Part shown: positions 1-12,269 of the stretch, one piece after another
Numbering within the stretch: position 1 is the first letter of the stretch
Layout: each line of letters opens with the position of its first letter
Assembly: GCA_030998015.1 (NCBI GenBank)
Contig: JARWMV010000024.1
Span: 1 to 64,000, forward strand
DNA length: 64,000 nucleotides
Direction of reading: 5' to 3'
From: Ceratorhiza oryzae-sativae
Lineage: Eukaryota; Basidiomycota; Agaricomycetes; Cantharellales; Ceratobasidiaceae
Made by a program: the position numbers and the translations under genes
The notes under the pieces: generated by a model
What the model was told of the DNA's origin: nothing
The model's database searches: none
Seen by the model: only the letters and a program-made list of their open reading frames with translations

Positions 1-660
1 GTCTTGAGCGCGTCCAGCGGGTTACCCCCAATCGCCTTGATCTGCCTCGCCAGCTCGAGCACAATCGCGCGGTTTCCTTGCTTGGCCCCAATAGCCGCAG
101 GATCCTGGTGCTGCGAAAGCACAGCAATCTCCGGGTTCACCGGCTTGAACGACGTGCAATTCGGCGACCGCGTCCCGACCTGGTTCGTGTTTCGTTCTAA
201 AGTCCGATACTGCAACGCCGCCGTCATCGCCGCGACGTCGTTGAGGGTTTTCGCGTTTGTGAATGCCCGGTCGGCGGTGGCGGTTTGTAAGCACTCTGGG
301 TCCTGGATGGTTGGGATACTGGAATGAGCGATGAACATGTGATGAACCTCGGAATACATACCGCGATCGAGCCCTTGCCGATGGTCGCCCCGTCAGTGTC
401 AAGAAGCCCGAATATCGCGTCGAATATGTTGTCCGGGTTGTTCACCTTGAGCGCCTGGTCGCACAGTCGCACGATCGACTCATGAGAATGCTCTATCATA
501 ACCCGGACACGTTAGCCCAAATGAAAAAACCACTACACGAGCACTACACGCAAAAAAACACCGTACCTTGTGGGACCTCGCGCTTCAAGAGGGTCGGCAA
601 CGCGGAATAGCCAGAAACAAAGCAGACCAAGAGGGTAACAAACGTTTGAACCTTGACCAT
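1..660 (-). CDS. Secreted conserved fungal protein, N-terminal part (runs off the window start)
   Basis: Three exons read on the minus strand: 660-567, 492-362 and 302-1, separated by GT-AG introns of 74 and 59 bp that keep frame. Exon 1 gives a signal peptide (MVKVQTFVTLLVCFVSG...) followed by a KR dibasic site near residue 27. The mature part carries NIFDAIFGLLDTDG, then DPECLQTATADRAFTNAKT and a stretch beginning NPEIAVLSQHQDPAA. I recall this pattern from uncharacterised extracellular proteins of basidiomycetes and ascomycetes but know no function. The 3' end lies outside the window. The start was chosen because the next ATG downstream (499) would lose the signal peptide. The splice model and secretion are well supported; the role is unknown. 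Confidence 0.75.
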
Positions 661-3600
661 CGCGATTGTTGACGAGAATTGACAAATGTGGAATCAAGAG
701 AAGGTGAATCCAATGAGTGTCCAGACGCTCGAATGCAGTCAACGCAAAACCACACAGTAAAAAAAACAGTCGAGAGCCAGTCCCGGTCGACTCGAAGAGA
801 AGCGAGGAGAGTCGAGGAGCCCGTGATTGAGCCATCGGGTTTATATTCCAGCGCTCGGAGCGCGGTTGTCGTAAGGTCCAGGGCGAATATCCGACGAGAA
901 CCGGCCACACGTTTGGTGTGCAGGGAGACAAATGAACTTCCAAAATTCATGTGTGGCGCGGTCGTCAAGCGAGTTGATCATCGTTGTCGAACAGGACAAT
1001 ATCCGCTGATGCCATGTGGGAACTCTGCACGTGACTGACGTTATGTGTCTATGACATGTGTAAACCCGATTGATGGGGGGCTTGGATGAAGCCTTGCGCT
1101 TGTTCAAACAAGCTCTATTAGCCGTAGCTACAGGGTATAGCTCAAATATTCTCCATGCTTCCGTATCTACAAACGCAAGTCCTCGTTGATTATATTAAGA
1201 AGGATGTGGTAACATGCAGTCGGCCCCGAGACCGCCTTCTGACATACAAATCAAGCAGGTAGGCTCTATTGCCATTGCATTGGTTTCCATGTTGTGCTTG
1301 CATAGCTTGATCAAACCAACAAACTACCCAAGCCTTTCTTTGCGAACAACGACACATTTTATGGGCCGGCTCCAGTTGTGAACCCGCGGATATATGCGTG
1401 TCAACCCGAGCGCCCACACGAGGCACCCCACCCCCGCTAACCCTAACCATCATATCGAGAATATATCAAATTTGCGTAGAGACAGACACGAATCAAAAGA
1501 GCTCAAAGATGGATAGGCTGAAGGATCCGAAAATACCATCAATTAATTATATTTCGTTTTGGTAACTTGATTCTATCTGGCTGATAGACGAGGTAGTTAG
1601 CTAAACATTGATCATATCCAGGCTTACCAACGACGTCATACAACGAGGGAATATTTGAATGTGGAGGCCGATGCCGAAGATAGTGTCGTACTTCCGAAGG
1701 GTTGATACGATATTACGGGCGCTGCGGGTGATCACGCATGCAGTGGCATGTAACATTATCCGGCTAAATTCAGATAGGATTATGCGATTGTGAGTGTGTA
1801 GGGATTATCCACCAAAGCCCATCGACTGACAAAGCACATCTACGAGCTTGCGGAACGGGGCCAGGAATTAGCAAACGGAGCCCAGGTGGTAAGCAGGTAA
1901 GCTACCCCTACTCATGATGCCCATTTCATTGGTTTTCTCAGGAAAGCATTTTGGAACGTTTGGATTCCGACGCGATGTCACGGTGCAGCTCTAGTGTCTT
2001 AACTCCTCTCAAGAGGAGTGAATGTACCGAAAAGACCCGTGAAGTTACACTCAGAGAGTCTGAGAACTAGGCTATAGATCCTAAAGGAGCCAAGGTCTAC
2101 TAGATGAACGGCACGGGAAGAACTGGCAAAACTACGATCCTATACAATCTATCCACCGGCTTGGAAGCAGTTCGCCAGCTTGCCGCCAGCTTTTCTGCAC
2201 TAGAGCGCTGCCCAAATGCAGGAACGTGAATCGCATCATACCAACCATCGCTTACCAAATAGCGCAACAATGCCCACCTTACAAGGAGGCACTTTTACAG
2301 ACACTAAAGTCCAATCTGGACGGATCAAGCGGATTGAGCTCGTTGTACTAGAACGGGGAAAACGTCGCTGTAGTTCAAACGACTCATACAATTGTTTATA
2401 TAGCATGCAACGGGAAAAAACAGGCAGTACATTGGTGTGTATGCAGAATGATATACATAACAATGAAGATAATACGTATAACATCGGAAACCGTACATGC
2501 CAAAAAGTGTAATATTGATATATTATTGAGATATGCGCGGGGTCGTTCAAAAAATATGGCAAATTGATACTGGAGAACGAGACGTGCTTGGAATTCTGCG
2601 CTGGAAATGATAGGCGTGGGAAGTATGCACGTGACCAAAAGCGTGCTGGCCGACGCCTAACAGTGGCTCTCCAGATCCCGACTGATGGCATCACGTACCA
2701 AGTGTCAGTGTGACGCAGCCGTTAGATCGACGTGCGCACATGTCCAAGCCTACATGGCCGAGCAGATGAAGAGAATGTCGCGTTATCGATCGAGTACACA
2801 TCCGACGCTGCTGGCGGTGGCTCGATGGCGAATTGGTCGATTCAATAAACCACCCCTCCTCTAACGTTGTGTCGAAAAGACACCGAATGTTGAGCGCAAA
2901 GCTTTTCACTCTTGTCGAGATCCACGAGCTCGGATCTCATGATGATCCGGTCTCTCAGTTTATAGAAATAGAATTTGTGTACGTATGGTAGATAAAAACG
3001 AGTGTGAGATGGGTGAGAGGTTTGGTGAAAATACATGCTAGAAACTTCCCATTTGTGCCCTAAAGATACCTGAGTCATTGACTTGCGTGTCTGTTGTCAG
3101 CCACGCATACACTTGACTCGGCTACGTGATGATACTCTCGAGTCAAGGTTTGAGTCCTTTTTACACAGTTTACCTACCATTCCGTTGTTTATTTTACCCG
3201 ATTTTTATTTAAAGGAAACCTACACATCAGTCTATATTATCCGATGGGTCTGCTGTATTGCTTCCATTGTATGCCCCACGCTGAATCATAGCTATCATAG
3301 ACTTTCGTCGTTGACAGAGTGAAAACATGAAAATCGGACAACAGACTGAGGGAGAGGCACAACATTGATGTAAGATCGATGGCAGAACGGGTCTTTTAAA
3401 CAGAATTTATGGATGTGTATATGGGCAACGAATACGCTTAGTACTACGTCTCAATCTGATTCTGGAAGAAAGCATACTACAGCGCCGCGAAATCCTTTCC
3501 TTGCTGACGAGCTAGGACTGATAGCAAAACACATACCCATACAAACCGAGTGTTTGCCTTGGACTTCAATAACTAGCGTAGCTATTGAAATCTCAAAAGC

Positions 3601-3974
3601 GTCGTCCGGGAAATGATATATGCATTCGTGTCTGAAGTTAAACCAGAATCCCCTTTTTCATGAGTGATCGGCGGATGGATTGTGCGATTTGGCAATGACA
3701 TAATGTGCCAGTCCACGCAACAGGCATACATCCATCCCCAACATTTTGCCCAACAATACACGTGCAAACTCACTGCACAGCGGCTGAATATCTGCAAATG
3801 AGCATGCTATCCCTTACACTTTATACACGCCTCCGCCCACAGTTGTATTGGCATCAGTCGCACAACAAACACATTGAATTGGACATTAATATTTTGAATT
3901 GTTCTCAACAATAAACCTCCTATCGTACATTTGGCCAAGACAATATCCCACCAAATCGTCCAAGAAATATCCAT
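661..3974. other. Intergenic, no gene seen
   Basis: About 3.3 kb between the 5' end of the first gene and the 3' end of the GH32 gene. Open frames here are short, overlap on both strands and show no recognisable motifs or consistent intron borders. AT-rich stretches lie around 2.4-2.6 kb and 3.1-3.3 kb. The first 150 bp upstream of position 660 is pyrimidine-rich on the minus strand and probably holds the promoter of that gene. I found no tRNA and no repeat here. Confidence 0.5.
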
Positions 3975-6467
3975 TTAATACCCAGCCCAGGGATACCCAT
4001 CTCCATCCCACACAAGCTCATTGCTCGAATTCGCAGGACGTGACGGCCAGGCGTTCGTCAGACCCTCGTACACTTGGACGTTCGAATACTTGACGCTCCC
4101 GCTTCCAGAAGCGTAATACCCCAAACCGAGCGAGTCGTCACGCCATGGGTAGATGCGAGTAGTCATGGCGAACACGTCATTGGCATAGATCTGCAAATGT
4201 CAACGTCAATTAGTGATTTTGTGATAGGGGTGTTTCAAAGCGAGACTGACCTCGACGATGGAATTGTCAACCACGACCAGGATTTTCAAGCTCTCCAACT
4301 GGCTACCGCTCCCCTTGCTCGCTGGAACGTTCCATAGCCTAAACTTGCCGGCCTCAGCTCCGAGATTGAATCCAGTCACCAAGCTCGACTGGCTCCTGTC
4401 CACACGGATCGTCTCGGCCGCCAGGTCATAGTAGATGTGCGTAGCCTCGCTCCCGTCTGGCGATCGGTAAATCGTGAACCCGGCCATGGCATCGCTCGCC
4501 GACGAGTTGAACGACAATGTAGCGGTGAGAACGTAGTAGCGAGACTTGGGCATCTTCTTGAACGATGTCCAGGTACTGTTGCTAGATCCCTTGTAGGTCC
4601 AACTCTTTTCGCTCCACTTGCTCTTTGCGCCCGTCCAGAGTTTGCTGACCTCTTGGGCAGGACGAGTACCGAGCGTTTCGAGCGTCGCGACGTTGCCAGA
4701 GTGAGAGACGACGCCCCAGGATCCAGGTTCGCTGACGCGCGAGTCTTGGACCTTCCATTGCTTGACAAACATCTCGCGCGGGAGAGTGAACATGCCGTTC
4801 CAGCCCTTGGCGAGAAGACCATAGTTGTTGTCGTCTTCGTAAGACCAGCCAAAGAGAATCTGCCGAGTTGGCCTAAGAGAACGAATTAGTATCGTTCCAC
4901 GGGTAATACGAATTCGACTCACTGATTCTTGTAATCGTTGCTCCCTTTGCTCCTCGGAACCGGGAAGCTCATAAACGCATAGGTCTCGCCCCAATCTGTA
5001 ACGCCAGCGTACTCGGGCTGGAATTCCGCCGAGCTGGAGTAGCTCCCCTTGGCCCACAGAGGCCAGTGGTTCGCCCATCCCTGGGGTCGAGCGCCTTCGG
5101 TACCCATGGTCACAAAGTCTCGTCCTCCGTTGCCAGGCTGGTCGCCCTCGGTCCCGAGACGCAAGACAGTCGAAACTTCGAAATTAAAGCCCCAGTTTCC
5201 GCTTGAGACAACAATCAATAAGACGGGAAATGGATAAAGATTTAAAATAAACTGACCTCCACTCGGAGTATGAATAGTTCGCTGCATGCTTGAACAATTG
5301 GCCGAGGTAGACCCACTTCGTAAAGTCGCTCGATTCTTGGCGGTACAGCAAGAGATGAGGTCCGAGGTCTTTCTCTCCTCCCGAAACTGTCATGAACCAT
5401 GGATTGCTGGGCTTCGAGTTGTTCGAGTCACGAGGGCCGATTGGGAACGTGTCGGGCGTGGACGAACCGTTGAAGGTCGTGGGAGGTGTGGGCGTTCCAG
5501 GATTCGACGCCGTGAGTTTGGCGAGGGTGGGAGATTGGAAGAGCCACTGTTACACGACGCACGTGAGTTGAAATCAATTAGCCCGAATGAGAATACGCAC
5601 TGGGTCGCGGAAGGCGGTGATGTTCATGCCTTTGGGAGGCCCGCCAATGACCGGGTTTGTCTCGAGTTTCTTCCAAGTCACACCACCGTCCTCGGTCCAC
5701 GCAAGGTTCTGAGTCTCGGTTCCGGGCGTGTACGGGATGGTCCATCCGGTGGGAAGGTATCTATCAAAGGGTATGAGAGTCAAGCGGGCTTGCGAATCAA
5801 AGGGCACCCACTTGACTCCAGTATAGATCAACGTCGGGAATCCCTTGTATCCTCCGCTGCGAACTCCACCGACCTGTCAGAAACCAAAATGATTCTGCAT
5901 AGCCAAGCAAGAGACGTACTCATGGTTCCATCAAATACACCGACGCGATCATTTATTTGACTTGGATACTAGAAGCCAGGTCAGTCAAATGGCCGACAAG
6001 CGAGATCATACGCTTACCAGAGTCAGGCGTTCATCAAGGGCGCCCTTCCATGTTGGAACATCCTTCCAGTGGATGAGGTCGTCGCTAACGGCCGACGCCT
6101 GGGAAATGTTCCCCCACTACGATACCTCGATGAATAGGCCGACGGACCGTGCTGCTCATCCACTCACCATCACATGGTTCGGGTGGGCCTGGTAGGAAGC
6201 CTTGAACTTCCCCCCGCCTTGCCCATCAGGCTTGTACCAGAGGGCCATTGGGTCGTTCATCCATGAGTTGGGTGCGATAAAGTGCGCCCTCGGACGCCAG
6301 TGCGTAAAGAGAGAGTTGTTGGCGAGAAAGGTAAGGTTGGGTGGGGCGGCCGAAAAGTCGATACCACCAGCGCGTGGGACGATCTCGGGCCACGAACTCG
6401 CAGCCGCACAGGTAGCCGAGGCAGCAGCGAACAGTAGAGCACGACGAGGACAGGTGTGGGGAGTCAT
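3975..6467 (-). CDS. Secreted glycoside hydrolase family 32 (fructan hydrolase / invertase type)
   Basis: Nine exons on the minus strand: 6467-6168, 6116-6018, 5968-5920, 5851-5812, 5760-5601, 5546-5257, 5201-4923, 4872-4251 and 4190-3975. They give a continuous 684-residue frame. A signal peptide lies in the first ~25 residues. All three GH32 catalytic acids are visible: the nucleophile Asp72 in NSWMNDP, the transition-state stabiliser Asp215 in FRDP, and the acid/base Glu321 in FNFEV. HVMWGNISQASAVSDDL and PTGWTIPYTPGTETQ are family-typical, followed by the C-terminal beta-sandwich. GH32 enzymes hydrolyse beta-fructosyl bonds of sucrose, inulin or levan outside the cell; which one cannot be told here. 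The border of exon 4 is the least certain: an acceptor at 5874/5873 looks more natural but breaks frame. Confidence 0.9.
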
Positions 6468-6507
6468 GGTCGGGAAGACTGGGGAAGTGCAATGGGTGTT
6501 GTGGGGT

Positions 6508-6516
6508 GATATATAG
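6508..6516 (-). promoter_or_regulatory. TATA box of the GH32 gene
   Basis: CTATATATC on the minus strand, about 41-49 bases upstream of the ATG at 6467. Spacing and sequence fit a TATA element with a very short 5' leader. Confidence 0.5.
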
Positions 6517-6519
6517 GGC

Positions 6520-9500
6520 TCCACGACCCGACCTGCATTGTGGAAGAGACCAAAAGAATCGGTCGTCTGAGCTCGGACGTCATCGGCACTGTCCAACAGA
6601 AGTCATGTGTGAGTGAGGCTGCCGGCTGCGTGCCACGATCACCGCCAATTTGCACACGCACAGTCCATATCGAGCAATGGTGATCGATTAGAACGCGGCT
6701 GAGTTTTCCGGGTAGAAGCCTCGTGTCAGGAATATACAAGAAATCGATACTTGAGTTCCACCAGAACTGTTGGGATCCATTCAACTTCCAGGGACAACAT
6801 ACGGTATTCACCGACGGACAAGCCCATACCGGCGATCGCTAGGCTGTTCCTTGAGCCGGGGCCGCGATGGTTGCGTCTAATTTAGCTACAGACTTCGATC
6901 CGACCCTTCTCCTCGGACGGTCTGAACGGTGGACAAGGCACGCAATAGGCTGCTCCCACTGAGGTACAGTTCGCGCTTGTCGGTCTCACATCGGATGACA
7001 TCATCATCTGGTCACGCATTTCACCCACCGTGCCCCCTCCTACCTCTGGGGTTTAACACCCCTCATGAGCATCTTAGCTCTGGGATTTCGTTCACCCGCG
7101 GCCTCTCCGCGCCGTGTGGATGGTAATTTTATCGTTGATCGACGGCTAAATATACTGTGGCGCGTTTAAACCCCGAACGAACTGGAAAGTGTTCTTCCTT
7201 GAATTGATTCTGGCAGCTCAGCCTGCGGTGCAGGAAAACCACAACTGGAAACCGCTTGGAAACCGGCTTCTAGTCCGCTCTAACTTCCTTGAGCCTGTGC
7301 TTGAGCTACTCCCGACAGATGAGCCGCCTCTACCCGTTTGCATCAGCGCTCCAAAGCAATTTTAATACTATTCGGCATCTGGATTGCAAAGAGTTCTGGA
7401 ATACTAGAAGATAGACGAAAAATGACCCACTTGAGGCTGGTGAATGTGTCAGAGAAGAAATCGGGTACAACTACTTAATGTGATGCAGCCAAGAAGCCAC
7501 CGAGCATGATTTCGGATACATGAAATCCCTAAGCTAAAGACCGCGCAGCACTAACCCGACGTACACGGGCCTAGGCGAGCCAACCGGAGCGTTTCTCGCG
7601 TCGAAACTCTGAAGAAAGAGGTATATATACTCGCTATGGCCAAACATATGAGACTCCTACCTGGTGTCCAATCCATGTTTGACGAAGTCTCACGGGTTCT
7701 GGGCGCGAGGAAACCGATTGCCTACGAAGCGCCGCGCGCTTTGATCATTATATGCGTCGTCTCGCCGCCCAGCCCGCTGATGGTAACTCTACAGGACCAC
7801 TTGGCCAACGTATCGGCTCTGGCAGGGTCTCATCCGGGGCCTTTCATCTAGCCATATTCGATACTCTTAAAGGATGCACATTCTGTACAGGATATTCTTT
7901 AGGAGTTAGGATCCCGAATACGGATATATGGAGAGTGGGTGGCTGTTTTTCTCATGCTTCAGCCAAGCTATGACTCACCTTGAGAGTGCATAGGGAGGGA
8001 ATCCAGATTTTTTTCCTCATACCCCGCGGATGTTCCCCTTTTCGGGCGCTGGGTGAGTGGAGCTGACTGAGCAACGGCTGCGCTTTCTGTCAGAGTTTGG
8101 TTCTCTTTTCGAGTGGCATGTTGACCGTATTCTCCCTAATTTACATTCGCGCGCTACCCACCGCTCCTACGCTGTTTTTCTGGCACCTCCTGCTCCATGG
8201 TTTGATCTACCAGCCAGTTTCTTATTTTTTTCTTATTTTTTCTTACACAGTTCTTACTATCGCCTTTTCTACTTCCTTGCTCGCTGTATTTTTTTAAGTT
8301 CGATTCGCTCGGGTTGGATCCACCAACCCTCGCGTTTTGCTTATAAACCACGCCAGACAGGCGGCTTCGCCCAGCATCATGTGATGCCCATGCACTCTGG
8401 AGCGTGGGCTTGAGCGGATTGGGCCCAATTCCACCAGTCCACGCGCCTTGAAGCTGAAACCTGCCCATGAATGGTCAACAAGGGCCAGATTATGAACCAC
8501 GACAGCAAATATGATCGCTCATCGCTTTGGGCATTGCCGTATGCGCAGGATACCATCACTAGTAAACATCTCAGCGCTCTTTCCACGAAGCCCCGAAACA
8601 ACGCTTGGGATGAAAGAATTTTTAAGATCTAGATTATCACATCGTTAGCTCGACAATCCATCTGGCGCAAGCGCGGCCAAGTACTTAGCTCGTGGAACGT
8701 TTTTTTGAGTCGCCATCGTTTACTGGAAACTCTAGGTAGCTGCTTTTCAATCGATATTCAACGCAGAACAAGAGAGTGCGCACCTGTGGCCGAGCATACA
8801 AGATCAAAATCCATTGGCATTGAATGAAGATATTGGACACATGGCCACGCTCCCGTTAGCCACCCCACAGTAAAAGCCGAACGTTTCTCAGTCTGGCAAA
8901 AAGCGAATATCGTAGTTCAACTTGTCGATTTCTCTGCCTCGGTAAATTTCCATCTTATTCCGCTATATCCCTACTGTCGAGGGGCCTCGATGCTTTGTCA
9001 TGTTGAGCAGTTTCGATCACAAGTCTTCCGCCACACACAATCGACAGCTCAAATCGCCCACAGGCCCGCCAATGCGTGCCTCACAGGACGGGTCGGAACA
9101 ATACTGACTCAGGCCTGTGAGAACATTCACCCAAACCCCAAATGTCCAAGTAGGCTTCTTAGCGCATCAGGAATTCCTCCAAGACAGAGTAGAATACGCG
9201 GAGCACACGCTATGCCCAGATTGACACCGGAAAAAATTGGGAACATGCTTGGATATTCGGCCATTGGTTGACCGGGGGACTAGCGAGGAAGCTCCCGTTG
9301 GCATCCTCAGGCTATCAGGATGGCCGAGGCAATTTCCGCTTTTGGTTTAGTGAATTCAGCCATGAATTGATTTCCACAACGGGGGACAATGCAGTATTAG
9401 TGGCTTACGACGTGGCATGCAGTGACTGTTAATTGAGGGCTGTACATCTCGAATACAGATACTCTCGTTTCGGGCGTACCGGTCCGGGTTTGGGATGCCT

Positions 9501-9672
9501 GTCAGGACAGCATATGAAATCGAGCTGCTTTCGGCCTCCTCCTTTGAACCAGCCTGACACCGGCCAGGGCTTGGTGTCAATTTGGACAGTGATCCCAGAG
9601 CCTGGCCCTACGGCTGGACTACACGTGCCTCACTATCTCCCCCTGTCTTACACCACGCTCGTCGACGTTGAA
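6520..9672. other. Intergenic, no gene seen
   Basis: About 3.1 kb between the divergent GH32 gene (-) and membrane protein copy A (+). Only short open frames without motifs. A T-rich tract (8220-8300) is the one compositional landmark. No tRNA, transposon or tandem repeat was recognised. Confidence 0.5.
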
Positions 9673-11342
9673 ATGGGATTCGACTACCCGATTACACGGC
9701 AAGTGTGCTCCGCAACGTTCGTTGTCTGCGATCCACTTACTCACTAATCTTACTCGCTAGCCCTTATCCATGGCGCTTTGCAACATTCGCCATCGTCTTG
9801 GCGTCGTCTCTCATGATCATGCTCTTTGTTTATTTGAATCGTAAGTTGATTGGCTTGAGGTGAACTAGCTCTGACTCTCGCATAGTGGCAGTAGTTGGAA
9901 TGACCACAGCATCCACATTCTCGACCACATTTGAACAGCCGAAGACACCATCATGGAGAGAGCGATTGAATATCAAAAAGACCCGTAGCCACCCAGCGCC
10001 TTCCAGTTATTTTTTGACATTCATGCGATATTGCAGTAAATTTTGGACTTGGATGCGAGCCTACTACGCTGGTAGCAGGAGGAATCTACCGAACACCGGT
10101 ATAGTTTAGTTGTACCGGCACAAGACTCAAGGCCTCACATATTATCCCTAGAACGGCGCCTTCCCGTACACTATCCAGAGTTTCATCGACACGGACAGCA
10201 GAGAGGTTTTTTCAGGAGTCAGCTACAATGGCTCGACCTTGAATGATTGCACTCTTCAGTCGGTCGGGATGCTTGCCAGCGTCGTCACATTCGACGCAAT
10301 GTTTGAGGTAGGATATCTGGCTAACAAGGCGTATTTTATTGAAACCATCATGCCAGGCCAATATTAATTGTACTCTCAATGGCACGATTGAAATGCTGGC
10401 TACCGCCCCAGCACTTGTCACCATGCGCTCTGGCGGCCAGGGCAGTATCCAAAAAAATTACGACCTCGAACTCATTCGTAAGCAGACTAAATCGACGTAC
10501 ATGGGGCCAGCGATTGCCAGGATGCTTGTCGCTTTCGGACTGGATTTTCTAAACGGATTCTTTTCGGCATTTGGGGACACCACAACCCTTTACCAAGGAT
10601 TCGATATCAGGCCAACCATGGATTTTTCTTATTATGACGCAACCATGACATACACGACAGGAGCCAGCCAGGGAGGGAATATCACTGGGCTATTTGGGTA
10701 GGCTGGACGCTATGCTGTTGTTGTTGGATGGATTACTGACGTTTATCTAGAAATTATACCACCGGTGTAGCAGTTTTTGAGAATTTTGCGATAGTGTTTT
10801 GGTCTGCTGTCCTTTCCGATCTTGGAATCGCATCTCCATCAAACGCATTTGTTAACATGGACCTATTTCGCCAGGTTATCCACTCAAACCTAACAGATTT
10901 ACCTCCAGATTTCAGCTACTCCTGGATCAACGGAACAGCTGCAGAGTACATTCTTGATAATCCGACGGACATGCACTTGCCATTTAACGATGTTCAGCCA
11001 ACCTCGTTCAACGCCAAGTACCTCTGTCGCAAGATCACTTGGAAACCGATTACAAGTCTCATTATCGATGTGCTTGTCGCCACAACCTCCTTTTTTGTGC
11101 TTTTCTGGGGACTGCTAGGTCTGGTATTGCAATATTTCGCCACAAGAAAGCAGGTTCATGGTCTGTTGATTTTCAGTTCTTTTGCCAGAGTTAGTGCTAA
11201 AACCTCATTAGCGAATGAAGGCGGTTGTCCGAACTGCCAAATTACGATGACAGGCTCCAATGATACTCAGAAGGTTTTACTTCCGAGTCTTTACTCGGCC
11301 CAGTCTGGTCATGATTATAAGGCTGTACCCCAAAGTGACTGA
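9673..11342 (+). CDS. Two-TM membrane protein family, copy A
   Basis: Seven exons (9673-9698, 9761-9840, 9886-9984, 10037-10098, 10152-10307, 10357-10697, 10751-11342) give 451 residues. The protein starts MGFDYPITR, has TM1 at about residues 16-35 right after YPWRF, a long non-cytosolic middle with conserved GCE...GG.YRTP and NCTL motifs, TM2 at about 355-385 (SLIIDVLVATTSFFVLFW), and a short tail with a CPNC pair. Four related copies lie in this window. Exons 2, 3 and 4 (80, 99 and 62 nt) match the lengths in copy B exactly, which supports the model. The first intron uses a GC donor (GCAAGT). I do not recognise the family or a function; topology suggests a plasma- or endomembrane protein with a large lumenal/extracellular domain. 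Confidence 0.75.
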
Positions 11343-12269
11343 AGTGCAGTCGCTGTTGTGTCTTGAATGTCATACGTTGGGACTCCCTCTTCTGAATGTT
11401 TTATTTATATGTCTGAAATCTGAATATGTTGTGTGGTTCATTTGAGTCTGTTCATTGAGCGCTGGAGAAGCTAACAACCTTTGATGACAATGGCCAGGGG
11501 TCTATACTATTCGGTCATAGCTGTCTTCCCTTGCGGGCACCCAACACAGCCGATATCATGCCCAATCCTCGACTATTTATGTATGTCGCTTGTCAAAATT
11601 ACGTTATCCATGTTTCAGTTTGTTGTATCAGTTTCTAAAAGGCAAGTCTTGGATATTTGTAAAGATATTCTTATTTCACACTCCAAAATCATTCAAAGGC
11701 CCCTCGAGAGGGGGAGAATTTCTTGAGTGAATACTTTTTTTTCTTGGAATCCATTTTATTCTGTCAGTTCAGGCCGCGGCGATGTAGGACAATCACAACG
11801 ATCAAGGGTACAGGAGACTGCCTTCTACTTCACCCATCGTCAGCCCCCAAGCCCGTTTCCTAATACTCCGAGCGATGCCCCACAAGCGAGCCTATGTTGC
11901 CGTCCGACCCCTAAAAAGCAATGATACGTAAGGAGTAACAGCCAGATGGTAGTGAATATAAAATGCGCAGAAACCAACAGGCCTGAACTGCCAACTCAGA
12001 GGTGCTGCGGGCCGACTTTGCGTCGGACTAGTTACCAGGCGGGCTTCGGTAAAACATCCACAATGAAATAAAGATTTCAAAGGAAAAAATCTCAAGTTTC
12101 ACCTGGAGGCATGTTCGAGGTTGGCCACGCATAAAACGACACAACTATGGTCAAGTTTGCAAACTACTATTCTATGATTGATAAAATATGGTATAACGAG
12201 AGTGTTGGGTAACGAAAGTGGTCAAAGTATCCTCCGTATAATCTAAATACATGAATCCGAAATATGGAC
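11343..12269. other. Convergent intergenic region between copies A and B
   Basis: The space between the stop codons of two convergent paralogues. It must hold both 3' UTRs. AT-rich, with no gene or repeat recognised. Confidence 0.5.

Noticed and set aside
2236..2694. 152-codon open frame on the minus strand
   Set aside because: No motif, no supporting splice sites, AT-rich surroundings; length is within chance for this many frames.
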